Below, piece by piece: positions 27,887 through 35,185 of a DNA stretch of 64,000 bases (the stretch's first letter is position 1; each line of letters begins with the position of its first letter). The DNA lies in assembly GCA_013141495.1 (NCBI GenBank), contig JABFQV010000006.1, positions 62,001 through 126,000 of the forward strand, in the 5' to 3' direction. Source of the stretch: Methylotenera sp. GTDB lineage: Bacteria > Pseudomonadota > Gammaproteobacteria > Burkholderiales > Methylophilaceae. Position numbers and translations under genes: made by a program. The notes under the pieces are model-generated. The model worked only from the letters and a program-made list of their open reading frames with translations. It was not told the DNA's origin and made no database searches.

Positions 27887-30574
27887 TCGGTGGTGGCGAC
27901 CAATAATGTAGAGTTAAATGCCACAGAAAACGTTAATATCACCGCAGCCACCTACACCCATGATGAAACCCATTACAAAAAAGTCAGCAAGACAGGCTTC
28001 ACCGCCACCTCCACCAGCATCGGCTACGGCAGTAGCAAGCTGACCAACACCAACGACAGTCAACAGGTCATTAACGTGGGCAGCACCGTGGGCAGCGTAG
28101 AAGGGGATGTGCATATTAATGCTGGGTTAGGCGGTAACGCCGTAAATAATACGGGCACCTACACCCAAACGGGTAGTGATATACTCACCCCGCAGGGCGA
28201 CATCAACATCACAGCACAACAGGTGAACATCATCAACGCGACCGATACTTACGCTAACCAGCAGCGCATGAAGTATAAGCAGACAGGTCTCACCCTCGCC
28301 ATTAGCAGCCCTGTCATTAGCGCTATCCAGACCGCACAACAAATGAGCAAATCGGCAAGCAACACCAGTGATGGCAGAATGAAAGCGCTGGCAGCAGGTA
28401 CCACAGCACTAGCGGCTAATAATGCCAAAGACGCCATCATTGCAGGCAATACACCTAAACTTGATGAAAACGGCTTACAAGTACTGGATGCCAACGGCAA
28501 CAACACCGCAGAAAACCCAGCCAACCAAGTCGGCGGCATCAATGTCAGCCTGAGTATCGGCACCAGTAAAAGCAGCAGTACAACCACGCAAACTAACAGC
28601 AGTGCTAAAAGCAGTATTCTCAATGCAGGTGGCAATGTCACTGTCACCGCCGTTCGTCATGAGCTTGTCGAAGGACAGACCAGTGAAGCAAGTAACATTA
28701 ACGTCATCGGCTCCACCATTAAAGCTGCTAATGGCGTCACCCTGAAAGCCGACGACCAGATCAACCTGCAAGCGGCACAGAATGTGGATACACTCAACAG
28801 CAAAAACAAAGGCAGCAGCACCAGTCTTGGTATGAGCTTTGGCAGTGATGGCTTCCTAGTAACCGCTGGTCTTAGCGGCAGTAAAGGCAAAACCAAAGGC
28901 AACGGCAGCACCTGGACAGAAACGCAAGTCCAGGGCGGCAATCACACTGGTGATACCGTCACTTTAGAAAGCGGAACAGATACTACGCTCAAGGGTGCTC
29001 AAGTCACCGGCAATCAAGTCATCGCCAATGTAGGGACTTCAGGGCAAGGCAATCTCAACATCCAAAGCCTGCAAGACACCAACCAGTACAAAGACAAACA
29101 GCAAAGCATTGGCGGCAGTGTCTCTGTGGGTTATGGCAAGATGGGCGGCAGCTTTAACTATAGTGATAGCAAAACCAAATCCAACTACCAGAGCGTAAAT
29201 GAACAAAGCGGCATTTTGGCAGGCGATGGTGGATTTCAGGTCAACGTTAACGGTAAGACCGACCTCAAGGGTGCGGTGATTGCCTCTACCGAACAAGCCA
29301 TACAGGACAACCAGAACAGTCTCACCACACAAACACTGACAGTATCGAATATTAAGAACAGCGCAGAATATGAAGCGAATGCAATGAGCATGTCAGTAGG
29401 TGGTGGTACGCAATCAGGTAGGCCCACCCTCTCAGGTGCCGGTGTGGGCTCGGATAGTGGCAAAGACAGCAGTGTGACTGTCAGTGGCATTAGTGGTGGT
29501 ACGGTCAGCATCACCGATAACGGTAAACAACAAGCCGTTTCAGGGCAAGACGCAACAACTACAGTCGCCCTGCTCAATAGCGATGTGCATGTCAATGAAA
29601 ACGGTGAGGTAGTAGATAGCGCAGGCAACGCTACAGCGAATACAATTGCGCCTATCTTTGATGCAGAGAAGGTTGCTAAGGAAATTCAGGCGCAGGTGCA
29701 GATTACGCAGGCGTTTGGGCAACAAGCAGGACAAGCAGTAGAAACTTATGTGAAAACTCAAAGGGTAGCCTTGCAAAATCAACTCAAAAACACTACCACT
29801 GATGCTGAAAAGACGAAGATTAAAGCGCAGATGGATGAAGTCACCACCCAAGAACGCGTGATGAATGTGCTGATTGGTGCTGTTACCGGCATGGGAGGTA
29901 CTGCACTCACCAAAGAAGGCTTATCTGTAGCGGCAGACCAGTTACGTCAACTCATGGTTGAAGACTCGAAGAAATTTCCGGGGGTTACTGACGGCACCAC
30001 AGTGCTGACCAACACCTCAGGCGAAAGCGATGGTGTGCGTGGCGATGGTGAGAAAGTTGGCGGAACGCGAGTTGATTTGGATAAATTGTGTGGGCCGAGT
30101 AACGAGCGGTGTCAAAAACAAAAAGATGAGAATAACAATCTAATTCTTGATGTTAACGGCAAAACACAACTTGCTCTTAATGATAAAAACCAAGTGCAAT
30201 GGGATGCTGGTACCGCAGGTATGAGTTTAAACACCTTCCTAGAAACCGATAAGGGCAAGGAGGCTGCCGGTGCGACGGGAGGCATCCAAGGCTGGAAAGG
30301 CACACTGTTTGGCAAACCTTATGAAGCTGGAAGCTGGCAAGACAAATTGATTGAAGCTTTTGGTGGGACACATGACATGATCGGTGGCAAATTGAGCGGC
30401 TTGTATGATGAGCAAGGGAATATCAAACGGGGAATGACAGATGCTGAACGAAAGATTTATGATAATTTAATCACCACTGCGGCTATAGCACCATCAACAC
30501 CGTTTGCGATGGCTGAATTTTTGCCACCGCAAGTGTGGCAAGCGATTTCTGTTTTATTGAAAGGTGCGAAATGA
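27815..30574 (+). CDS. Orphan 3' fragment of a tpsA gene with its own C-terminal domain
   Basis: The frame is open for 919 codons, but the first about 25 codons lie in the inverted-repeat element and are not haemagglutinin. Homology to the upstream tpsA begins at about 27890 (VATNNVELNAT). It lacks the signal peptide and TPS domain, so it is an orphan fragment that could be exported only after recombination into the full gene. Haemagglutinin repeats run to about residue 590. A conserved pretoxin stretch follows (AQVQITQAFGQQAGQAVE, VGGTRVDLDKLCGPSNERC), then WQDKLIEAFGGTHDMIGG. The end is PQVWQAISVLLKGAK. The stop overlaps the next lipoprotein start as ATGA. A REP-like palindrome adds codons near residue 280 (AVRHELVEGQ). 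Confidence 0.8.
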   Translation: MKNFTQGLASLTLLVNQWSLTPLISVVATNNVELNATENVNITAATYTHDETHYKKVSKTGFTATSTSIGYGSSKLTNTNDSQQVINVGSTVGSVEGDVHINAGLGGNAVNNTGTYTQTGSDILTPQGDINITAQQVNIINATDTYANQQRMKYKQTGLTLAISSPVISAIQTAQQMSKSASNTSDGRMKALAAGTTALAANNAKDAIIAGNTPKLDENGLQVLDANGNNTAENPANQVGGINVSLSIGTSKSSSTTTQTNSSAKSSILNAGGNVTVTAVRHELVEGQTSEASNINVIGSTIKAANGVTLKADDQINLQAAQNVDTLNSKNKGSSTSLGMSFGSDGFLVTAGLSGSKGKTKGNGSTWTETQVQGGNHTGDTVTLESGTDTTLKGAQVTGNQVIANVGTSGQGNLNIQSLQDTNQYKDKQQSIGGSVSVGYGKMGGSFNYSDSKTKSNYQSVNEQSGILAGDGGFQVNVNGKTDLKGAVIASTEQAIQDNQNSLTTQTLTVSNIKNSAEYEANAMSMSVGGGTQSGRPTLSGAGVGSDSGKDSSVTVSGISGGTVSITDNGKQQAVSGQDATTTVALLNSDVHVNENGEVVDSAGNATANTIAPIFDAEKVAKEIQAQVQITQAFGQQAGQAVETYVKTQRVALQNQLKNTTTDAEKTKIKAQMDEVTTQERVMNVLIGAVTGMGGTALTKEGLSVAADQLRQLMVEDSKKFPGVTDGTTVLTNTSGESDGVRGDGEKVGGTRVDLDKLCGPSNERCQKQKDENNNLILDVNGKTQLALNDKNQVQWDAGTAGMSLNTFLETDKGKEAAGATGGIQGWKGTLFGKPYEAGSWQDKLIEAFGGTHDMIGGKLSGLYDEQGNIKRGMTDAERKIYDNLITTAAIAPSTPFAMAEFLPPQVWQAISVLLKGAK
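28651..28675. repeat. REP-like palindrome arm inserted in frame in a tpsA fragment
   Basis: CGTTCGTCATGAGCTTGTCG and the following AAGG match the dispersed REP family seen at 736-814 and 45148-45217. Here they encode VRHELVEG within the orphan tpsA fragment. The homologous stretch of the full tpsA (near 25050) runs directly from KAT to QESINVVGS without these residues. Confidence 0.7.
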
Positions 30575-30891
30575 AGCAAGTAAATTTATCTTGGTTATTG
30601 GCATGTGTGTTCTTGGTGGGTTGTTGCACATTAGAGTGTGTTGGTCCCGTTGACCGCAATATCAAGCCCTACCTTCACTACTGGGTGAAGGATGGGGTGA
30701 CGGCGGAGCAGCGAAGAGAAGACTCAGCAAGTTGCGGAGGCAGCAGGGCGGATACAGCCCCCAATAGCGTAAATGATCGTGCTGAGAGAAAGCAAATGTT
30801 GCCAGGGGAGACGATTTGGGAAACCCGTAAACGCATCAGTATAGCTTGGGAAAACTGTATGAAAGATAAAGGTTATCGGTATGTTCCCTAA
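30571..30891 (+). CDS. Small lipoprotein, putative immunity protein (family copy A)
   Basis: 106 residues from the ATG at 30571, which overlaps the stop of the toxin-like fragment as ATGA. The AAAGG ribosome site is inside that gene's last codons. The lipobox is LVGC. The mature domain carries the family pattern seen in three other lipoproteins of this array: NIKPYLHYWVKDGVT, then a CGG, then WENCMKDKGYRYVP at the end. Location in the periplasm or outer membrane is expected. Pairing with the preceding toxin-like tail, as in orphan CdiA-CT/CdiI modules, suggests immunity. There is no direct evidence. Confidence 0.65.
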   Translation: MKQVNLSWLLACVFLVGCCTLECVGPVDRNIKPYLHYWVKDGVTAEQRREDSASCGGSRADTAPNSVNDRAERKQMLPGETIWETRKRISIAWENCMKDKGYRYVP

Positions 30892-30950
30892 GAGTGCCAT
30901 GAGGGTCAGACTCCATCGCAAATCAATGGGGTCAGACTCTCATGGCACTC
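30892..30950. repeat. Palindromic cluster with GGTCAGACTC repeats
   Basis: Perfect 12-bp arms GAGTGCCATGAG (30892-30903) and CTCATGGCACTC (30939-30950) enclose two direct copies of GGTCAGACTC and an AATCAATGGGGTCAGAC piece like the arms of element a. It starts at the base after the lipoprotein stop and could serve as its transcript end. Confidence 0.65.
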
Positions 30951-30981
30951 GGTTAAGCGGTATATAATGGGGTCGGTATAT

Positions 30982-31052
30982 AATGGGGTCAGACACAATT
31001 TTTTTACTTACCTGCCATGCTGTTGCAACTCAATATCGTGTCTGACCCCATT
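30982..31052. mobile_element. 71-bp MITE-like element, copy b
   Basis: Starts AATGGGGTCAGACACAAT and ends ATCGTGTCTGACCCCATT, which are imperfect inverted ends of about 18 bp. The centre reads TTTACTTACCTGCCATGCTG. It is nearly identical to copies at 32673, 33789 and 37580. A broken extra start (TATAATGGGGTC) precedes it at 30964, and a second GACCCCATTTACCTGGC follows it at 31063-31079, which suggests slippage or nested insertion. It abuts the next cassette. Confidence 0.8.
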
Positions 31053-31094
31053 TACCTGGCATGACCCCATTTACCTGGCAGTTCAGAAGATCAG

Positions 31095-31730
31095 GTGTAT
31101 ACACTAAAAGCTGGTGTGAATGGTATGCAAAACTCGCCCATATACGCGCCTTCTTTAATGGGGGCTCATGTTGAAAATGCCTATGCCGGTACCAGTGCTT
31201 ACACGCTAGTCTATGTGCCTGATAATAGTTTCACGATGGATCTTTTATTATCATTGGGTGATAAGGTGAGTTTAGGTGGCCTAACCACTTCAGTTGAGGC
31301 AAACTTCTTATCAAGTGTACTGCAAAATGTACAAGCTAACGGCGAGCCAGTCGATTGGGTGGCGCATAGCAGAGGGGGTGCAATATTCACGCAAGCGGTT
31401 AATATCACCCCTGATGATTTATCTCGCAACAGCATATTATTTCATGCGGGCGCGAATAATGAGTTAGTGACGCAAGGTATTCTGAATGATGCACAAATTA
31501 AATATGGTATTGGGACACCAGGTAATGAACAGCCTCCTTATAAAAACTCTGATGCTGACCTTGTCCCCAATATCGTCGGTTTCAATGGCAACCCCATTCA
31601 ATGGATTAAGTCTATCCTTGCGATACCGGATTTATCTAAAGGGCCGCTGATTAGTCCACATACCTTGCCGCCCGGCTATATTGTAGCGCCACCGCGCTAT
31701 ACCACGCCCTATACGGAGATTGCACCATGA
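31095..31730 (+). CDS. Orphan hydrolase-like toxin domain, 5' truncated
   Basis: 211 codons are listed from a GTG at 31095, but the frame is open upstream into the element tail (SSEDQ precedes it). I read it as a cassette cut at its 5' side, not a gene with its own start. The domain contains PVDWVAHSRGGAIFTQAV, with Ser92 in an AHSRGG nucleophile elbow, like the GHSRG of the full TpsA tip but otherwise little alike. No signal peptide is present. The stop overlaps the start of an exported protein gene as ATGA. A lipase- or esterase-like toxin tip is likely. Activity and substrate are unknown. Confidence 0.6.
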   Translation: MYTLKAGVNGMQNSPIYAPSLMGAHVENAYAGTSAYTLVYVPDNSFTMDLLLSLGDKVSLGGLTTSVEANFLSSVLQNVQANGEPVDWVAHSRGGAIFTQAVNITPDDLSRNSILFHAGANNELVTQGILNDAQIKYGIGTPGNEQPPYKNSDADLVPNIVGFNGNPIQWIKSILAIPDLSKGPLISPHTLPPGYIVAPPRYTTPYTEIAP

Positions 31731-32593
31731 AATATTATTCAATCGTAGGAGCGCTGATTGTGATGCTACTTTCTCTACCCAATATCGTGCTTGCAGAAGA
31801 CTACGAACTAAGAGAAGCGCACAGGCATGAAGTAGTTCGCCAGAGTTGGGCTGATGTACGTAATCCTGTGTTACCGGGTGACTACAACATCAAGATTGAT
31901 GGTCGCGTATTCAGCATGACCATTCCACAAGGCAGAACTGCCGCAAGTTACAATCGGAAAGACATTGACACGCAATATTACCGAGAACAAATTTTTAGCG
32001 ATAGAGAAGAGAAGGCGTTGAGCCTGATTGGCTTTAGGCGCAAAGACCAGACCGGCATATGGCCGCTGGTGCGCTCATATGGTGAAACCTCTATTGGCGC
32101 AGGCGTTTTTTTGGCAGAGGAGTGGGAATCCAAAATAGATCGTACCTCAGTAAAAGCATCGATGTGGGCTGACTATAGAACCTTGGAAAGCTTGGTAAAA
32201 ATGACGAAATCATTTAACTATGCACACGATGAGCAGGGCAATCGTCTTGGCAAAATAGAAACTCCAAGAGATGTGGTGGTGATTAATGGACGTCAATGGG
32301 CACGGGAGCATTCTGAAAGAGCGGCTATTGTAGATTTACCTGAAGAAACTGTTGATACCTATTACACAGGGTTATCGGCAAACAGTTATATTCGATTGAT
32401 AGTGAGAGCCCCGTACACTGCCAGCCGCTACCCTAAAGATAAAGAACGCCCAGAATGGGTTAAACAATCTTCCGCATTTATTGCCAAGGCATTATCTTCT
32501 ATCAAAATATCCGCACCGGCAGGCAGTACGGAACCAGATTTTTTAACGGTAGATGAATCACAAAATACACCGATTGAAATGCTTGCGCCGTGA
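31727..32593 (+). CDS. Exported protein, putative immunity to the AHSRGG domain
   Basis: 288 residues with a Sec signal peptide (MKYYSIVGALIVMLLSLPNI, cleavage near VLA at about 23) and no lipobox, so it is probably a soluble periplasmic protein. The mature part has DYNIKIDGRVFSMTIPQG, VVVINGRQWAREHSER and RPEWVKQSSAFIAKALSSIKI. The last two blocks recall NNREWENFTYKLF and DWLAKRRAFLREWVETFKI in the lipoprotein at 34077. This overall plan is reminiscent of exported immunity proteins that guard against phospholipase effectors, but I cannot assign a family. It overlaps the hydrolase-like gene by four bases. Its last 26 bases and the 68 bases after it are duplicated at 35090-35182. Confidence 0.65.
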   Translation: MKYYSIVGALIVMLLSLPNIVLAEDYELREAHRHEVVRQSWADVRNPVLPGDYNIKIDGRVFSMTIPQGRTAASYNRKDIDTQYYREQIFSDREEKALSLIGFRRKDQTGIWPLVRSYGETSIGAGVFLAEEWESKIDRTSVKASMWADYRTLESLVKMTKSFNYAHDEQGNRLGKIETPRDVVVINGRQWAREHSERAAIVDLPEETVDTYYTGLSANSYIRLIVRAPYTASRYPKDKERPEWVKQSSAFIAKALSSIKISAPAGSTEPDFLTVDESQNTPIEMLAP

Positions 32594-32661
32594 CTTAAAA
32601 GAAAATAATGGGAAAACAATCGTGTCATTTTTCAATATACAACATTAACAATTTTGGATTT
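32568..32661 (+). repeat. Segment duplicated at 35090-35182 (first copy)
   Basis: About 94 bases covering the end of the exported protein gene (PIEMLAP stop) and the 68 bases after it recur at 35090-35182 with a handful of differences. This copy runs straight into MITE copy c. The second copy runs into a lipoprotein start. Confidence 0.85.
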
Positions 32662-32672
32662 CAACAATATAT

Positions 32673-32743
32673 AATGGGGTCAGACACAATTTTTTTACTT
32701 ACCTGCCATGCTGTTGCAACCCAATATCGTGTCTGACCCCATT
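32673..32743. mobile_element. 71-bp MITE-like element, copy c
   Basis: Same element as copy b, with the ends AATGGGGTCAGACACAAT and ATCGTGTCTGACCCCATT. It differs by a C for T in GCAACCCAATATC. It lies between the duplicated tail of the exported protein gene and a 20-codon remnant of a toxin-like tail, so it is exactly at a cassette border. Confidence 0.85.
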
Positions 32744-32809
32744 TACCTTAAATTTTTATCACCACAAGTTTGGCAGGCAATCTCTGTACTGCTGAAAGGC
32801 GCAAAATGA
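32744..32809 (+). pseudogene. Remnant: last 19 codons of a tpsA toxin-like tail
   Basis: From about 32750 the frame reads KFLSPQVWQAISVLLKGAK and stop. It is the same as the end of the orphan at 27815-30574 except for a Ser in place of a Pro. The rest of the toxin has been lost at MITE copy c. The stop still overlaps the following lipoprotein start as ATGA. Confidence 0.8.
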
Positions 32810-33132
32810 GATACCTTGCAATAATATGCGTTAGCCTAGTAACCGCTTGTGGCATTGGCGGACAATGGATGAATGGTAATCCTAGCGCAGGGAAAAACAT
32901 CAAACCCTACCTTCATTACTGGGTGAAGGTAGGAGTGACGGCTGGGCAAAGGCTTACAGATGGGACTATATGCGGTGGCGGGTTGAGAGAGGTGAATATG
33001 CCTTCATTTAGTAAAGAGGAAATTATTGCAGCAAGGCTGTCCACTGAGGCTGACGATAATCAAGCATATTCTCGACTTTTTAATAATTGGAAAAACTGCA
33101 TGGTAAATAGAGGTTACCAGTATGTTCCATAA
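32806..33132 (+). CDS. Small lipoprotein, putative immunity protein (family copy B)
   Basis: 108 residues from the ATG at 32806. The lipobox is VTAC in MRYLAIICVSLVTACGIGG. The mature part shares NIKPYLHYWVKVGVT, a CGGG and the terminal WKNCMVNRGYQYVP with copy A (30571), but the middle differs (SFSKEEIIAARLSTEADDNQ). This fits a conserved frame with a variable centre that could decide specificity. It follows a toxin tail reduced to 19 codons, so it would be an orphan immunity gene. Function is inferred from position and family resemblance. Confidence 0.65.
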   Translation: MRYLAIICVSLVTACGIGGQWMNGNPSAGKNIKPYLHYWVKVGVTAGQRLTDGTICGGGLREVNMPSFSKEEIIAARLSTEADDNQAYSRLFNNWKNCMVNRGYQYVP

Positions 33133-33337
33133 CCAAGTTGGTAGTGTCGGAGGCAAAGCTTCTGGCTTGTATGACGAGCAGGGGAATATCAAACGGGGGA
33201 TGAGTGAAACTGATATTAAGGTATATAACGCTTGGAGTGGCGTAGCCTTGGTACCGGCGGCTCCCTTTGCCGCCGCGCAAGTGCTTCCGCCACAAGTCTG
33301 GCAAGCGATCAGCGTTCTTCTCAAGGCAGCGCAATGA
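33133..33337 (+). pseudogene. Remnant: C-terminal about 65 codons of a toxin-like tail
   Basis: The frame (open from 33122) reads VGGKASGLYDEQGNIKRGMS, then ALVPAAPFAAAQVLPPQVW and the end AISVLLKAAQ. It is homologous to the last 65-70 residues of the orphan at 27815-30574. It begins at the stop codon of lipoprotein B with no element between them, and its stop overlaps the start of lipoprotein C as ATGA. Confidence 0.75.
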
Positions 33338-33705
33338 TGATACGCAGCTTGGGGTATGGAGTAATTGTTTTGATTTTGGTCGGTTGCAATACGCAAATCG
33401 CTGTTACTGGCGCAGCACGAGAAAGGTTGGTTCATCCCACACCTTTCGGCGCCCGTTGGGTCAAAGAGGGAATGACGCGAGAAAGTCGCAAAGCAGATTG
33501 GGGGGCGTGTGGGGGCGGAGCGGACATGGGAGATGGGTTTAGACACTGGATGGATCCAGAGACCAGAAAAAGCTATTTCGATGGGCTTGACCGTCACGAG
33601 CGTCAGCTATCAACCTGCATGCAATCCAAAGGCTACGATTACAGAAATCCGCAAAGACCCGGCAAGCCGGATGAGTGCGATGCCGGTGGATGCCTTTACC
33701 CATAA
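33334..33705 (+). CDS. Small lipoprotein, putative immunity protein (family copy C)
   Basis: 123 residues. ATG codons at 33334 and 33337 are adjacent. The lipobox is LVGC in YGVIVLILVGCNTQIA. The family pattern is present as RWVKEGMTRESRKADWGACGG and CMQSKGYDYRNP, with an extra Cys-rich end (DECDAGGC). The middle is unlike copies A and B. It overlaps the preceding toxin-like tail by ATGA. The immunity role is inferred from this repeated arrangement. Downstream lie degenerate pieces of the GGGGTCA element and then MITE copy d. Confidence 0.65.
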   Translation: MMIRSLGYGVIVLILVGCNTQIAVTGAARERLVHPTPFGARWVKEGMTRESRKADWGACGGGADMGDGFRHWMDPETRKSYFDGLDRHERQLSTCMQSKGYDYRNPQRPGKPDECDAGGCLYP

Positions 33706-33788
33706 AAATCAATGTAAAATCAATGGGGTCAAATAATCAATGGGGTCAGTCTCGATTCACAAAATATATACAATATATAATGGTATAT

Positions 33789-33858
33789 AATGGGGTCAGA
33801 CACGATTTTTTACTTACCTGCTATGTTGTTGCAACCCAATATCGTGTCTGACCCCATT
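33789..33858. mobile_element. 70-bp MITE-like element, copy d
   Basis: Ends AATGGGGTCAGACACGAT and ATCGTGTCTGACCCCATT, here perfect inverted repeats over 18 bp. One T is missing from the T run and the centre reads CTATGTTGTTGC. Degenerate half-ends (AATCAATGGGGTCA, twice) lie just upstream at 33717-33750. It forms the 5' border of the next cassette. Confidence 0.85.
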
Positions 33859-34080
33859 TACCTGTGTAACAACCCGCAATCCCCCAGTTACTTACAAGGT
33901 GCAGTGCAAGGCAATGTCATACAATCAGTTCTAGAGGTTTATGATTTATTTACCACCAGTAACAGCGCGCATTCTACTTATCGCTGGAATGACCCTAAAA
34001 CATGGCCAACGCAAGCTATTGCGCCTAATGCCGCAAGTACGCAACCCAATAGCCAAGCTAGCGCAGGGAGTCAGCCATGA
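33859..34080 (+). pseudogene. Remnant: C-terminal about 70 codons of another toxin-like tail
   Basis: The frame, open across MITE copy d, reads NNPQSPSYLQGAVQGNVIQS, then VYDLFTTSNSAHSTYRWNDP and a Pro/Ser/Gln-rich end. It has no similarity to the PQVWQAISVLLK tails, so this is a different toxin type. It begins at the element and its stop overlaps the next lipoprotein start as ATGA. Too short to name. Confidence 0.5.
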
Positions 34081-34976
34081 AGTCTTCTTTAAACATTAGT
34101 TTGATTTTATTGTCATTGGTGACTTTAGCTTTATCTGTAGGCTGCACCCGTGCAGCTTACGAACGCATGGAAGAGCTCTCACTGCCTAGGTTTCAACAAG
34201 GGGCCACTGTAATGAGTAATATCGTAAAAGTTTGTAGGCATGTAACTAATTTTGAACCTGGAAACTTCAAAATTAGTCGTGATATGTTGTGGGATAGAAC
34301 TGTGTATCCAACACCGCCACAATATCCGCCCAGATATGAAGACTCTTGGTGTGAAAATGGCGAGGATATACTACGTTACGTAGACGTAAATAAACCTTTA
34401 CAATCAATGCGGGAGGCGAATACTGTCTACAGAGATGATGAGGTTATCAAGTATTCTGAATGTATTTCTTATTCAGCACCAAATGTTTGTAGCAAGCTAG
34501 GAGAAAGAAAACCCAACACCGACCCAAAAAAAGGTGCATTAAAAGCATGGCCAATGGAGACTGTAAATATGGATGGTCTAAATTGGAAAGCAAAAATGGT
34601 GCATTTCGATGCAGTTGTAGTTGAAGGCGATAAAATGCCTTTAGGTGGTGCTTACCAAGGCGCATTTAACGAATACAACGAAAACAGACAAACTAGAGAA
34701 AAGTTGACGATTAATAATCGTGAATGGGAAAATTTTACGTATAAGCTTTTTGTTGACTATACGCGTCAAGATGGCAGATTAGCTGGCACAGCAGAGCTAT
34801 ATAAAACCAAAATAGGCAACCACACTTTATTTGTGAAAGCTGGATACGCCCACCAAATTACGAATAATCCGGATTGGCTGGCTAAACGCCGTGCTTTTTT
34901 ACGCGAATGGGTTGAGACCTTTAAAATAGAACCACTGCCTGCTGATTATAAAAAAATTCAGTCAACGCCACACTAA
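34077..34976 (+). CDS. Lipoprotein, putative immunity protein
   Basis: 299 residues. The lipobox is LSVGC in SLVTLALSVGCTRAAYERM. The mature protein has several cysteines (VCRHV, SWCENGED, YSECISYSAPNVCSK). It ends with a block TINNREWENFTYKLFVDYT ... LFVKAGYAHQI ... LAKRRAFLREWVETFKIEPL that parallels the end of the periplasmic protein at 31727-32593. The two could be distant relatives despite low identity. It overlaps the preceding toxin-like remnant by ATGA and stands where an immunity gene is expected. Its partner is mostly deleted. Function is inferred. Confidence 0.6.
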   Translation: MKSSLNISLILLSLVTLALSVGCTRAAYERMEELSLPRFQQGATVMSNIVKVCRHVTNFEPGNFKISRDMLWDRTVYPTPPQYPPRYEDSWCENGEDILRYVDVNKPLQSMREANTVYRDDEVIKYSECISYSAPNVCSKLGERKPNTDPKKGALKAWPMETVNMDGLNWKAKMVHFDAVVVEGDKMPLGGAYQGAFNEYNENRQTREKLTINNREWENFTYKLFVDYTRQDGRLAGTAELYKTKIGNHTLFVKAGYAHQITNNPDWLAKRRAFLREWVETFKIEPLPADYKKIQSTPH

Positions 34977-34983
34977 TCTCAAA

Positions 34984-35045
34984 CGCCACCCAAACCAAAT
35001 GCCTAGGCGACGGCTTTTACGAGCAACGCTTAATCCGCGAGATGA
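34984..35045 (+). pseudogene. Fragment of tpsA (mid-protein)
   Basis: About 60 bases matching tpsA near 23090-23150. The reading is ATQTKCLGDGFYEQRLIRE against ATQTKRLGDGFYEQRLIRE in the full protein, with mostly silent base differences. It is out of context, 8 bases after the lipoprotein stop, and is followed by GGGGACAGACTGAGC-type debris and the duplicated tail at 35090. Confidence 0.75.
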
Positions 35046-35089
35046 GTAATAGGGGACAGACTGAGCTAACCCCCATTTTCTCATTTTTC

Positions 35090-35182
35090 CACCGATTGAA
35101 ATGCTTGCGCCGTGACTAAAAAGAAAAAATGGAAAAACAATCGCGTCATTTTTCAATATACAACATTAACAATTTTGGATTT
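35090..35182 (+). repeat. Segment duplicated from 32568-32661 (second copy)
   Basis: Begins with the last codons of an exported-protein gene (PPIEMLAP, stop at 35113-35115) whose body is gone, then about 67 bases shared with the first copy. It leads directly into the ATG of the lipoprotein at 35186. This suggests the original order was immunity-like gene followed by this lipoprotein. Confidence 0.85.
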
Positions 35183-35185
35183 TTA

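Noticed and set aside
27815-27889. A true translation start for the orphan tpsA fragment
   Set aside because: These codons lie in and beside the inverted-repeat element and have no signal peptide or haemagglutinin character.
33505-33740. Other-frame ORFs overlapping lipoprotein C
   Set aside because: They share the region of a clear lipoprotein with a family pattern and have no ribosome site or signal of their own.
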